A stretch of DNA of 64,000 nt from Pseudomonas oryzihabitans (GCF_001518815.1 NZ_CP013987.1:3928501-3992500); one strand, 5' to 3'. Shown: positions 54,187 through 62,288, counted from the first letter of the stretch. Made by a program: numbers and translations. Notes: generated by a model from the letters alone, not told the origin.

Positions 54187-55467
54187 TCAGGCCAGTTCGG
54201 CAAAACACTCGCCGATGATGGCAAGGCCGCGATCCAGCTCTTCATCGCTGGCGGTCAGGGGGACCAGGATGCGCAGCACGTTGCCGTAGCTGCCGCAGCT
54301 GAGCAGGATCAGGCCCTTCTGGCGCGCCCGGACCACGATCTGGCTGGTCAGCTCGGCATCGGGCTGCTCGATGTCGCCGCCCTTGCCCAGTTCCATGGCG
54401 ATCATGGCGCCCAGGCCGCGGACGTCGCAGATCTGCGTGTGCTTGGCGGCCAGTTCGCGCAGGCCGGCGGTGAGGCGTTCGCCCACGGCCTTGGACCGGT
54501 CCAGCAGCTTCTCTTCCTCGAAGGTCTCGATCACCGCCAGGGCGGCGGCGCAGGCGATGGGGCTACCGGCGTAGGTCCCACCCAGGCCACCCGGGGTGAC
54601 GGCATCCATCACCGTGGCCCGGCCGGTCACGCCCGACAGCGGGAAGCCGCCGGCGATGGACTTGGCGAAGGTCAGCAGATCGGCATCGACGCCCATCTGC
54701 TCCATGGCGAAGAAGGTGCCGGTACGACCGGCGCCGGACTGGACTTCGTCAGCGATCAGCAGGATGCCGTGGGTGTCGCACAGCTTACGCAGGCGCTGCA
54801 TGAACTCCTTGGGCGCGGCATAGAAACCGCCTTCGCCCTGCACCGGCTCGAGGATGACGGCGGCGATGTCGCCAGGCGCGGCATCGTTCTTGAAGATGCG
54901 CTCGACGCTGGCGATGGCGTCATCGACGCTGATGCCATGCAGTTCGCAGGGATAGAGCGCACGATAGACGCCGCCGGGCATCAGGCCCATGCCGGCCGAA
55001 TAGGGCGCGACCTTGCCGGTCAGTGACAGGGTCATCATGGTGCGGCCGTGGTAGGCGCTGGAGAAGGCGATGACACCGGCGCGCTGGGTGGCGGCGCGGG
55101 CGATCTTGACGGCATTCTCCACGGCCTCGGAGCCGGAGTTGAACAGTGCGGTTTTCTTCGGGAAGTTGCCTGGTACCAGCTCGTTGAGCTTTTCGCAGAC
55201 CTCGACGTAGGGCTCGTAGGCCAGCACCTGGAAGCAGGTGTGGGAGACCTTGGTCAGCTGCTCCTGCACGGCCGCCACCACGCGCGGATGCAGGTGACCG
55301 GTATTGAGCACGGCGATGCCGCCGGCGAAGTCCAGGAACTCGTTGCCCTCGACGTCCCAGACCTTGGCGTTCTCCGCACGGGCGACGAAGATCGGGTGGG
55401 TCTGGCCGACGCCACGGGCGACGGCGGCGCTGCGACGGTGCATCAGGGAATCGTTGGTGTGGCTCAT
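54187..55467 (-). CDS. gabT: 4-aminobutyrate aminotransferase GabT
   Basis: The 426-residue class III PLP aminotransferase has the PLP lysine in FAKSIAGGFPLSG, the IADEVQSGAGRTGTFFAMEQ motif, and NSGSEAVENAVKIARAAT. The start MSHTNDSLMHRRSAAVARGVGQTHPIF is conserved. It transfers the amino group of GABA to 2-oxoglutarate, giving succinate semialdehyde. It follows gabD by 220 bp containing a REP-like element. GABA is the end product of the spu route in the same window. Confidence 0.95.
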   Translation of the reverse strand: MSHTNDSLMHRRSAAVARGVGQTHPIFVARAENAKVWDVEGNEFLDFAGGIAVLNTGHLHPRVVAAVQEQLTKVSHTCFQVLAYEPYVEVCEKLNELVPGNFPKKTALFNSGSEAVENAVKIARAATQRAGVIAFSSAYHGRTMMTLSLTGKVAPYSAGMGLMPGGVYRALYPCELHGISVDDAIASVERIFKNDAAPGDIAAVILEPVQGEGGFYAAPKEFMQRLRKLCDTHGILLIADEVQSGAGRTGTFFAMEQMGVDADLLTFAKSIAGGFPLSGVTGRATVMDAVTPGGLGGTYAGSPIACAAALAVIETFEEEKLLDRSKAVGERLTAGLRELAAKHTQICDVRGLGAMIAMELGKGGDIEQPDAELTSQIVVRARQKGLILLSCGSYGNVLRILVPLTASDEELDRGLAIIGECFAELA

Positions 55468-55601
55468 TGCAGTCCTCGATGGCCGCTCATCGTGGCGGCC
55501 GGCTACGGGAAAGGCGCGGACCGGATTCCGGGCAGCATACGATGATCGACTGCCAACGGCCCGGCGTCCGCGCCGGGAAAAATCTTTGGATCGGGCGGGC
55601 C

Positions 55602-55680
55602 CGTTGGGCTTCGACGATGGAGCCGTCTCAGCCCAACCTACGGTATAGGTAGGTTGGGCTAAGCGTAGCGAAGCCCAACG
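55602..55680. repeat. REP-like inverted element A between gabD and gabT
   Basis: Two arms face each other: CGTTGGGCTTCGACGATGG... ending CAGCCCAACCTACGG, and GGTAGGTTGGGCTAAGCG...CGAAGCCCAACG. Together they form a long imperfect stem. It lies in the gab intergenic gap. A related element stands at 60951 with its arms in the opposite order. Confidence 0.75.
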
Positions 55681-55687
55681 AACGGGA

Positions 55688-57136
55688 TCAGACGCCCAGG
55701 CAGAGGTACTTGATCTCGAGGTATTCCTCGATGCCGTACTTGGAACCCTCGCGGCCCAGGCCCGAAGCCTTGACGCCACCAAAGGGTGCGACTTCGTTGG
55801 AGATCAGGCCGGTGTTGATGCCGACCATGCCGTACTCCAGCGCCTCGGCCACACGGAATACGCGGGACAGGTCGCGGGCATAGAAATAGGAGGCCAGGCC
55901 GAACTCGGTGTCGTTGGCCAGCTCGATGACCTCGGCCTCGTCCTTGAAGCGGAACAGCGGCGCCAGCGGGCCGAAGGTCTCTTCCTTGGATACCTTGGCA
56001 CTCTTGGGCACGTCGGCGAGGATGGTCGGCTCGAAATAGCTGCCCCCGTTGGCGTGGGCCTTGCCGCCGGCGATGACCTTGGCGCCTTGGCTCACGGCGT
56101 CGTCGATGTGCTCCTTGACCTTGGCCGCGGCCTTGGCGTCGATCAGCGGGCCGATGGTGACGCCCTCCTCCAGGCCGTTGCCGACCTTGAGCTTGGCCAC
56201 CGCGGCCTTGAACTTCTCGGCGAAGGCGTCGTAGACACCGTCCTGGATATAGAGACGGTTGACGCAGACGCAGGTCTGGCCGGCGTTGCGGTACTTGGAG
56301 GCGATGGCGCCTTCCACGGCCTTGTCCAGGTCAGCGTCGTCGAAGACGATGAAGGGCGCGTTGCCGCCCAGCTCCAGCGACAGCTTCTTGATGGTGGGGG
56401 CGCTCTGCTCCATCAGCTTGGCGCCGATCTCGGTGGAGCCGGTAAAGGAGATCTTGCGCACGATGGGGCTTTCGGTCAGCTCGGCGCCGATCTCGGCGGC
56501 GGAGCCGGTGACCACGCTGAGCACGCCCTTGGGAATGCCGGCACGCTCGGCCAGCTCGACCAGGGCCAGGGCCGAGTACGGGGTCTGGCTGGCGGGCTTG
56601 ATGACCATGGTGCAGCCCGCGGCCAGGGCCGGGCCGGCCTTGCGGGTGATCATCGCGGTGGGGAAATTCCACGGCGTGATGGCGGCGGTGACGCCGATGG
56701 GCTGCTTGACCACCAGGATGCGCTTGTCGGCCTGGTGGCCGGGAATGGTGTCGCCATAGATGCGCTTGGCTTCCTCGGCGAACCACTCGATGAAGGAGGC
56801 GGCATAGGCGATCTCGCCCTTGGCCTCGGCCAGCGGCTTGCCCTGCTCCAGGGTCATCAGCCGGCCCAGGTCATCCTGGTTCTCGATCATCAGTTCGTAC
56901 CAGCGCCGCAGCTTGGCCGAACGCTCCTTGGCAGTCAGCGCACGCCAGGCCGGCAGGGCGCGGTTGGCGGCGTCGATGGCACGCTTGGTCTCGGCGCGGC
57001 CGAGCTTGGGAATGGTGCCCAGGGTCTCGCCGGTGGCCGGGTTGTCCACCTTGACGGTGGCACCGCTGTCGGCGTCGATCCAGGCGCCGTCGACATAGGC
57101 TTGCTGGCGAAACAGGGAAGCGTCTTTGAGCTGCAT
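55688..57136 (-). CDS. gabD: Succinate-semialdehyde dehydrogenase (NADP+) GabD
   Basis: The 482-residue aldehyde dehydrogenase has the catalytic cysteine in NAGQTCVCVNR, the general-base Glu in LSLELGGNAPF, the cofactor motif FTGSTEIGAKLM, and PWNFPTAMITRKAGPALAAGCTMVIKPA. The start MQLKDASLFRQQAYVDG is used (ATG at 57136); an earlier in-frame ATG at 57175 is not family-like. It oxidises succinate semialdehyde to succinate with NADP+. It is transcribed away from tRNA-Arg, ahead of gabT. Confidence 0.95.
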   Translation of the reverse strand: MQLKDASLFRQQAYVDGAWIDADSGATVKVDNPATGETLGTIPKLGRAETKRAIDAANRALPAWRALTAKERSAKLRRWYELMIENQDDLGRLMTLEQGKPLAEAKGEIAYAASFIEWFAEEAKRIYGDTIPGHQADKRILVVKQPIGVTAAITPWNFPTAMITRKAGPALAAGCTMVIKPASQTPYSALALVELAERAGIPKGVLSVVTGSAAEIGAELTESPIVRKISFTGSTEIGAKLMEQSAPTIKKLSLELGGNAPFIVFDDADLDKAVEGAIASKYRNAGQTCVCVNRLYIQDGVYDAFAEKFKAAVAKLKVGNGLEEGVTIGPLIDAKAAAKVKEHIDDAVSQGAKVIAGGKAHANGGSYFEPTILADVPKSAKVSKEETFGPLAPLFRFKDEAEVIELANDTEFGLASYFYARDLSRVFRVAEALEYGMVGINTGLISNEVAPFGGVKASGLGREGSKYGIEEYLEIKYLCLGV

Positions 57137-57420
57137 TACGGTCTCCTTGATGGAAAGGGCCGGAAGCAAGGGCATGACACCCCTGCGCCTGCGATAGGGT
57201 CAGGCTTGGAAACGCTGGCGTCGCCACCGTTCAGTGCCCGCGAGAGGGACGTCCGAAGCGCCACAGGCGTTCGAAATATTGAACGCATCCTAGGAGAATC
57301 CTGAACCCCTGCGCAAGAGCAGTGGCGAGGTTTTCGCGTCGCCCTCCTCCTTGTTTATGCAGCCCCTGCCGCGCACCGCGAAACAGTCGTTCAAAATCAA
57401 CAACATCGTGCATCCGGGCA

Positions 57421-57449
57421 TGGACGGTCCGATGCAAGGTGAGTATGAT
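57421..57449 (+). promoter_or_regulatory. Probable promoter of tRNA-Arg
   Basis: TGGACG (-35) and TATGAT (-10) are 17 bases apart, starting transcription near 57456, about 23 bases before the tRNA. The remainder of the 342-bp gap back to gabD shows only the presumed gabD promoter region, with no clear gene. Confidence 0.55.
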
Positions 57450-57478
57450 GGCGACCGATTCAGCGTCATCGAATCGTT

Positions 57479-57555
57479 GCACTCGTAGCTCAGCTGGATA
57501 GAGTACTGCCCTCCGAAGGCAGGGGTCGTGGGTTCGAATCCCGCCGAGTGCGCCA
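57479..57555 (+). tRNA. tRNA-Arg (anticodon CCG)
   Basis: A 77-nt cloverleaf has acceptor stem GCACTCG/CGAGTGC, discriminator G and encoded CCA. The D arm GCTCAGCTGGATAGAGT is normal. The anticodon stem CTGCC/GGCAG holds loop CTCCGAA with anticodon CCG (reads CGG). The T arm GTGGGTTCGAATCCCGC is normal. Such a tRNA end can serve as an integration site, but no integrase gene or direct repeat of its 3' end is visible downstream. Confidence 0.96.
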
Positions 57556-57585
57556 TCTTCCGTTCACCGTCGCGTGAACCTCAAC

Positions 57586-57609
57586 AAAGCCCGCCATTGA
57601 GCGGGCTTT
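57586..57609 (+). terminator. Terminator of tRNA-Arg
   Basis: AAAGCCCGC-CATTGA-GCGGGCTTT is a 9-bp stem that begins 31 bases after the tRNA and is followed by GTCGTTTC. Confidence 0.85.
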
Positions 57610-57833
57610 GTCGTTTCTGGCGGTCCCTTCCCGATATACCCATGCGTGACGCCTGCTCGCCTTTACCTGAAGAGGCCTTAGCGAAATGGAATTCGCCAGA
57701 CCATTGGCCTGATTTATCTGATCATCACCATCGTCGTCAGCGTGATCCTGGGCTAAGCTCTGCCGAGTTGAACCCGTTGAAGCCAGCCGGCCGGATGCCG
57801 ACACCCTGGTGATCACCTCGCAAGGAAGCCTGC

Positions 57834-58064
57834 ATGAGATACCTCCTGACCAGCTCGGTCACCCTCTTTCTCGCCGCGCCGATCTTTACCGAAGACACCG
57901 CCCTCGCCCAGGCTGGCCACGCCATCCGGCCAGGGCTAGCGGCCGCGGCTCACTGTCTGCACGAATCGCTACTGGAAACCAGCGCCGCCAACAGAGGCCC
58001 GGTGGCGGACGGCGCCCGTCTGCAGCTGGCCGGCCTGGAGCGGCGCGACCAGATTGCCTATTAG
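57834..58064 (+). CDS. Small putative exported protein
   Basis: A 76-residue frame begins MRYLLTSSVTLFLAAPIFTEDTALAQA, which looks like a signal peptide cleaved near TALA or ALAQA. Only about 50 residues of mature protein follow, with one cysteine and no recognisable motif. AAGGAAG stands 7 bases before the ATG, which supports translation. It is not a family I know. It could be a decayed gene. It lies in the less conserved stretch after tRNA-Arg. Confidence 0.5.
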   Translation: MRYLLTSSVTLFLAAPIFTEDTALAQAGHAIRPGLAAAAHCLHESLLETSAANRGPVADGARLQLAGLERRDQIAY

Positions 58065-58202
58065 GGCTGGATCGGCGACCGGTGCGCCTCAGTTTCTCTG
58101 CCTTGGAGCCTTTTCAAAGTCCTTTTCCAGAGCCCTTCCGTGAACGAAGCCGCTGCCACTGGCTCTCAAGGTTTCCACCACGGCACTCCCGAGGAGACCC
58201 GC

Positions 58203-58598
58203 ATGAAAGCTCTGATTCCCCTGTTGCTGCTTCCTCTGGCCCTCGCTGCCTGCACCGGTCAGCAGGCGCGGCATGACGATCTTGGCCTACCAAGCTGCAA
58301 TCTGGCCGAGCAGCGTGCCGTGCCGGGAGAACTGGGCGGATTGATCAGGGATCCGCAGCAGGCGCATGTCTCGATGCGGGCCAATGTGCTGCTGGCGGAT
58401 GTAAGCACGGCGCGCAAGGCGCGGCGGATCAATCAGGAACAGGCGACGACCTTCAGCGAACGCATCGCCGCGGTGCGCAGCCAGACCGAGGCCTTCGTAC
58501 AGCAGCAAGGCTTTCTCAGCGCGGCCGAGCGGGCCAGTTTCGATCGGGAATTCGACGGGATCGCCGCGCAGATCTGCCAGCCACGTCCGGCGCAGTGA
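58203..58598 (+). CDS. Small putative lipoprotein
   Basis: A 131-residue protein with a type II signal peptide (MKALIPLLLLPLALAAC, lipidated Cys17). The mature part is helical and charged (RARKARR-like TARKARRINQEQATTFSERIAAVRSQTEAFVQQQGFLSAAERASFDREFDGIAAQIC). GAGGAGACCCGC precedes the ATG. An in-frame upstream start at 58140 would hide the signal peptide and is rejected. I cannot assign a function; an outer-membrane or periplasmic location is inferred from the lipobox. Confidence 0.75.
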   Translation: MKALIPLLLLPLALAACTGQQARHDDLGLPSCNLAEQRAVPGELGGLIRDPQQAHVSMRANVLLADVSTARKARRINQEQATTFSERIAAVRSQTEAFVQQQGFLSAAERASFDREFDGIAAQICQPRPAQ

Positions 58599-58701
58599 TC
58601 CCTGCCTAGCCAGGACGGGTCGAAAGACCGCCGCTCGAACGGCTAGGATAGCGGGGCCGATCAGGCGGTAAGGACCCTTGCCGCCCTTCTCTTCCAGCCC
58701 A

Positions 58702-58747
58702 GGGGACGACCCCGGCGATCGGTGGGCCGCGTTCCGGGACGGCCCGG
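58702..58747 (+). ncRNA. Guanidine-II riboswitch (mini-ykkC)
   Basis: Two GC-rich stem-loops each end in the diagnostic ACGR tetraloop: GGGG-ACGA-CCCC (58702-58713) and CCGGG-ACGG-CCCGG (58734-58747), joined by 20 bases. That is the whole consensus of the guanidine-II class. The second hairpin stands six bases before the AGGAGG ribosome site of the gdx gene, so ligand binding would expose or hide that site and switch translation. Free guanidinium is the known ligand of the class. Confidence 0.88.
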
Positions 58748-58765
58748 TTTCACAGGAGGCCGTCT

Positions 58766-59083
58766 TTGGCTTGGTTCTATCTGGTGTGCGCAGGGCTGCT
58801 CGAGGTGGTCTGGGCGTTCTACATGAAGCAGTCCGCGGGCTTTACCCGTCTCACACCGACGATCATCACCGGGGTCGCCATGGTGGCCAGCGTGGCGCTG
58901 CTGTCGATATCCATGCGCAGCCTGCCGCTGGGTACTGCCTATACCATCTGGACCGGCATCGGCGCGGTGGGCGCCTTCATGGTCGGTATCCTGGTGCTGG
59001 GCGAGGCGGCGAGCCCGCTGCGTATCCTGGCTGCGGCGCTGATCGTCAGCGGTCTGGTGCTGATGAAGCTGACGTCGTCCTGA
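58766..59083 (+). CDS. gdx: Guanidinium exporter Gdx (SugE, SMR family)
   Basis: The 105-residue protein has four membrane helices and the Gdx motif AGLLEVVWAFYMKQS, with the central Glu13 and Trp16. The helix-4 block ILAAALIVSGLVLMKL follows. It exports guanidinium in exchange for protons; the guanidine-II riboswitch upstream supports this substrate rather than quaternary ammonium compounds. The start is TTG at 58766, with a strong AGGAGG 6 bases upstream; no ATG fits. Its last 13 codons are inside the 135-bp tandem duplication. Confidence 0.93.
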   Translation: MAWFYLVCAGLLEVVWAFYMKQSAGFTRLTPTIITGVAMVASVALLSISMRSLPLGTAYTIWTGIGAVGAFMVGILVLGEAASPLRILAAALIVSGLVLMKLTSS

Positions 59084-59312
59084 GCGCCCTCCTCTAGCGC
59101 TGAATCCTCGGGTGCGCCAGCCAGCTGAACAGCAGCCCGCCAAGCAGGCCGCCCATGGCCATCGCCAGCAAACCCTCTCGTCAGCGGTCTGGTGCTGATG
59201 AAGCTGACGTCGTCCTGAGCGCCCTCCTCTAGCGCTGAATCCTCGGGTGCGCCAGCCAGCTGAACAGCAGCCCGCCAAGCAGGCCGCCCATGGCCATCGC
59301 CAGCAAACCCTC
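59043..59312. repeat. Perfect 135-bp tandem duplication
   Basis: Bases 59043-59177 are repeated without any mismatch at 59178-59312. The unit begins TCGTCAGCGGTCTGG and ends CAGCAAACCCTC. Each copy carries the 3' end of gdx and, on the other strand, the 3' end of the membrane protein gene at 59229. The intact genes use copy 1 (gdx stop) and copy 2 (minus-strand stop); the other ends are left over. Confidence 0.97.
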
Positions 59313-59699
59313 CAGGGTGCGGGTGGCGTAGATGAGCACCGGCATGGGGGCGAAGGCATCGATCAGGCGGATGGCGACGATCACGCTGACGCTACTGGCT
59401 AGCGGCAGCAGCCAGCCGCGATGAGCGCCGCTGCGGCGCCCGAACCAGAAGGCCACGGCAAAGGCTGGTAACCAAGCGGCGAGCACGATGGCGGCGTAGA
59501 CGGGTCCGAAGCCGAGCAGATCCTGCACGGAGGTCCGCCAGCGAGTGGCACTGTCTATCGGTTGCCCAAGCCCCTGGAGCGCAGCCAGGTTGTACTGGGT
59601 CTGCACCAGGCTGCCCCAGGCGGTGGCCAGCAGCAGGGCTGCAGCGAATGCCAGCAGGGTGCGGGGTCTCGACAGGGCGCGCCAGAGCGGTTGAGACAT
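59229..59699 (-). CDS. Hypothetical membrane protein
   Basis: A 156-residue protein with about four hydrophobic segments: a first helix after MSQPLWRALSRPRTLLAF, then GFGPVYAAIVLAAWLPAFAVAFWF, LLPLASSVSVIVAIRLI and LLAMAMGGLLGGLLFSWLA. I do not recognise the family. Its last 28 codons are inside copy 2 of the tandem duplication and recur as a leftover in copy 1. GGGAGA lies upstream of the ATG; that ATG overlaps, on the opposite strand, an ATG at 59698 of the next gene's frame. Confidence 0.75.
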   Translation of the reverse strand: MSQPLWRALSRPRTLLAFAAALLLATAWGSLVQTQYNLAALQGLGQPIDSATRWRTSVQDLLGFGPVYAAIVLAAWLPAFAVAFWFGRRSGAHRGWLLPLASSVSVIVAIRLIDAFAPMPVLIYATRTLEGLLAMAMGGLLGGLLFSWLAHPRIQR

Positions 59700-59727
59700 G
59701 ACTGAAAGATCTCCCAGAGAGGTGCTG

Positions 59728-60891
59728 ATGCTAGCGAAGGCGGGTGCGTGGAGTAGCTCTCAAGCGTTACTTAAAGCTTCCGGACGCTGGGCCTGGCTGG
59801 CGCTGCTGCTGGGACTGCTGGCGAGCTCGATAGCCCTGGCGGCACCGGCCTATCGCGTCGAGACGGTGGCGACCGGCCTCAAGAGACCCTGGTCGCTGGC
59901 CTTCCTGCCCGATGGCCGGGCGCTCCTGACCGAAGGTGCCGGGCGTTTGCGACTGCTGGTGCCAGACGGCACAGGCCGGTTCAGGCTACAGGCGGAGGCT
60001 ATAACCGGATTACCGGAACTCTATACCGAGGGCCAGGCTGGTCTGTTCGAGGTGCTACCGGATCCGGATTTCGCCCGCAACCAACTGATCTATCTCTCCT
60101 ATGCGACAGGCACGCGGCAGGCCAATCATCTCCGGGTGGTGCGGGCGCGGCTGGACGGCGGACGCCTGCAGGACGTCCAGCCACTGTTCACCAGCCAGCC
60201 GGCCAAGGCTTACGGCCAGCACTTCGGGGCGCGGATGGCCCTGCTCGGCGACGGCACCCTGGCCATCGCCTTGGGTGATGGCAACGTGGAACGTACCGAC
60301 GCCCAGCGACTGGATACCCATCTGGGCAAGATCGTGCGCATCACCCGCGACGGCCAGGTGCCGGCGGACAATCCCTTCATCAAACGACCCGGCGCCCTGC
60401 CGGAGATCTACAGCCTCGGCCATCGCAATCCCCAGGGTCTGGTCTGGGTGGCCGAGCGTCAGGCGCTGTACGAGCACGAGCATGGCTCCAAGGGCGGCGA
60501 CGAACTCAACCTGATCCGCGCCGGCGCCAACTATGGCTGGCCGCTGACCACCGGCGGCGTGGACTACACCGGTGCGCGCATCTCGCCCTTTCGCGAATTG
60601 CCGGGCATCACTCCACCGTTGCTGGAGTGGACGCCGTCGATCGCGCCCGCGGGCATGACCTGGTACGACGGCCAGGGCTTTCCCCCCTGGTGCGGCAGCC
60701 TGTTCGTGGCGGCGCTGCGAGAGAAGTCGGTGCGGCGGATACCGCTGGTTGAGGGTATGCCTGGTCAGCAGGAGCTTTTGTTCCAGGAATTGAACCAGCG
60801 TCTGCGCGACGTGCGCAGCGGCCCGGACGGCAATCTCTGGCTGCTCACCGATGGTGAGGACGGTCAGCTGTTGCGTGTGGTGCCGGGGTAG
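59728..60891 (+). CDS. PQQ-dependent sugar dehydrogenase family protein (Asd/YliI-like)
   Basis: A 387-residue beta-propeller protein of the soluble aldose dehydrogenase type. After an N-terminal hydrophobic segment (WLALLLGLLASSIALAA), cleaved near ALAA, come TGLKRPWSLAFLPDGRALLTEGAGRLRLL, GDGTLAIALGDGN, YSLGHRNPQGL and EHGSKGGDELNLIRAGANYGWPLTTGG, all diagnostic. It acts in the periplasm on sugars and passes electrons to the respiratory chain. The typical PQQ ligand residues (His, Arg) are seen in EHEHGSKGGDE and LGHRNPQG. I chose ATG 59728, preceded by GAGAGGTG; ATG 59698 is the alternative. Confidence 0.85.
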   Translation: MLAKAGAWSSSQALLKASGRWAWLALLLGLLASSIALAAPAYRVETVATGLKRPWSLAFLPDGRALLTEGAGRLRLLVPDGTGRFRLQAEAITGLPELYTEGQAGLFEVLPDPDFARNQLIYLSYATGTRQANHLRVVRARLDGGRLQDVQPLFTSQPAKAYGQHFGARMALLGDGTLAIALGDGNVERTDAQRLDTHLGKIVRITRDGQVPADNPFIKRPGALPEIYSLGHRNPQGLVWVAERQALYEHEHGSKGGDELNLIRAGANYGWPLTTGGVDYTGARISPFRELPGITPPLLEWTPSIAPAGMTWYDGQGFPPWCGSLFVAALREKSVRRIPLVEGMPGQQELLFQELNQRLRDVRSGPDGNLWLLTDGEDGQLLRVVPG

Positions 60892-60950
60892 GTAGCGAAA
60901 GAGCCGTGATGCCGATCCGGTACAGCACCAGTCGCGGCCATGCCGATGCG

Positions 60951-61040
60951 GTAGGTGGGGTTGAGCACAGCGAAGCCCAACGTCGGCTCGGGGCTCACCA
61001 TGTTGGGCTTCGACGATAGGGCCGTCTCAACCCAACCTAC
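60951..61040. repeat. REP-like inverted element B
   Basis: The left arm GTAGGTGGGGTTGAGC...CGAAGCCCAACG faces the right arm TTGGGCTTCGACGATAGGG...CAACCCAACCTAC across a spacer that includes CGGCTCGGGGCTC. The modules match element A at 55602 but in the opposite order. The 323-bp gap (60892-61214) holds this element and, presumably, the promoter of the next gene. Confidence 0.75.
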
Positions 61041-61214
61041 GGAGACATCGATAGCCTGTTTGGGCGGCAACTCGGGTAAGCCGCGAGAAGCCTCGTCGAA
61101 ACGACGAATACTCCGCCGTTTCGTCAAATAAAGCACGACGATTCGACGCTCTGACGCTCACATCTGGCAGTGCCCCTTTTTAAGCTGGAGCCTCTAACCA
61201 CGGAGGATCCCGCC

Positions 61215-62288
61215 ATGAACGTCACCCTGCTCGGCGCCGGCCACATCGGCTACACCATTTCGCAATTGCTGCACGCCAGTGGCGACTACCGGGTGACGGT
61301 GGCGGATCGTGACGAGCGTGCCCTGGAGGCAATCGCGGCCCTGGGCGTGCAGACCCGCACCCTGGACACGTCCGACGCCAGCGCCCTGGCCGCGGCCCTG
61401 GACGATCAGGACGTAGTACTCAACGCCCTGCCCTATCACCTGGCGATTCCCGTCGCCCAGGCGGCCAAGGCCACCAACACCCACTATTTCGACCTGACCG
61501 AAGACGTCAAGGCGACCAAGACCATCCGCCAGCTGGCCGAGGGCGCGAGCAATGCCTTCATGCCCCAGTGCGGTCTGGCGCCTGGCTTCATCGGTATTGC
61601 CGCCCATTCCCTGGCCAAGCGTTTCGACAGTGTGCGCGAGGTGAAGATGCGTGTCGGCGCCCTACCGGAATTTCCCACCAACGCCCTGAAGTACAACCTG
61701 ACCTGGAGCGTCGACGGCCTGGTCAACGAGTACTGTCACCCTTGCGAAGCCGTGCGCAACGGCGAGCTGCAACTGGTGCAGCCGCTGGAAGGCCTGGAGC
61801 ACTTCTCCCTGGACGGCGTGGAATACGAGGCCTTCAACACCTCGGGCGGCCTGGGCACCCTCTGCGAGACCCTGCAGGGCCAGGTGGAAACCCTGGACTA
61901 CAAGACCGTGCGCTATCCCGGTCACCGCGACCTGATGAAATTCCTGCTGGAGGACCTGCGCCTGGCCGGTGACCAGGAGCAGCTCAAGAACATCCTGCGC
62001 GGTGCCGTGCCCACCACCATGCAGGACGTGGTGCTGGTGTTCGTGACCGTCAGCGGTATGCGCGGCGGCAAGCTGGTGCAGGAGGTTTTCAGCCGCAAGA
62101 TCTTTGCCGCCGAGCGCGACGGTCGCCTGACCAGCGCCATCCAGATCACCACCGCCGCCGGCATCTGCACCGCCCTGGATCTGTTCCGCGAAGGCAAGCT
62201 GCCGCAGCGCGGCTTCATTGCCCAGGAGCAGGTGGACATGGACGCCTTCCTGGCCAACCGCTTCGGCAAGGCCTACCAGCCGGCCTGA
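61215..62288 (+). CDS. Saccharopine dehydrogenase-like NAD(P)-binding protein
   Basis: A 357-residue protein with an N-terminal Rossmann fold (MNVTLLGAGHIGYTISQLLHASGDYRVTVADRDE), the middle block NALPYHLAIPVAQAAKATNTHYFDLTED, the catalytic-type CGLAPGFIGI, and the C-terminal SRKIFAAERDGRLTSAIQITTAAGICTALDL. The family includes saccharopine dehydrogenase, lysine 6-dehydrogenase and related amino-acid reductases; the substrate is not decided by sequence. GGAGGA precedes the ATG. The next gene, 65 bp on, is also an oxidoreductase. Confidence 0.85.
   Translation: MNVTLLGAGHIGYTISQLLHASGDYRVTVADRDERALEAIAALGVQTRTLDTSDASALAAALDDQDVVLNALPYHLAIPVAQAAKATNTHYFDLTEDVKATKTIRQLAEGASNAFMPQCGLAPGFIGIAAHSLAKRFDSVREVKMRVGALPEFPTNALKYNLTWSVDGLVNEYCHPCEAVRNGELQLVQPLEGLEHFSLDGVEYEAFNTSGGLGTLCETLQGQVETLDYKTVRYPGHRDLMKFLLEDLRLAGDQEQLKNILRGAVPTTMQDVVLVFVTVSGMRGGKLVQEVFSRKIFAAERDGRLTSAIQITTAAGICTALDLFREGKLPQRGFIAQEQVDMDAFLANRFGKAYQPA

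Noticed and set aside
57479-57555. Genomic island attachment site at tRNA-Arg
   Set aside because: No integrase gene, no direct repeat of the tRNA 3' end and no mobile genes are visible downstream within the window.
57691-57756. A 21-codon hydrophobic reading (IRQTIGLIYLIITIVVSVIL) after tRNA-Arg
   Set aside because: It has no ATG/GTG/TTG start in frame, only ATT. It may be a relic of a small membrane protein, but I cannot support it as a gene.
58661-59359. A 232-codon minus-strand frame with an internal repeat
   Set aside because: The repeat in the translation comes from the 135-bp tandem duplication, and the frame is not that of the real membrane-protein gene at 59229.
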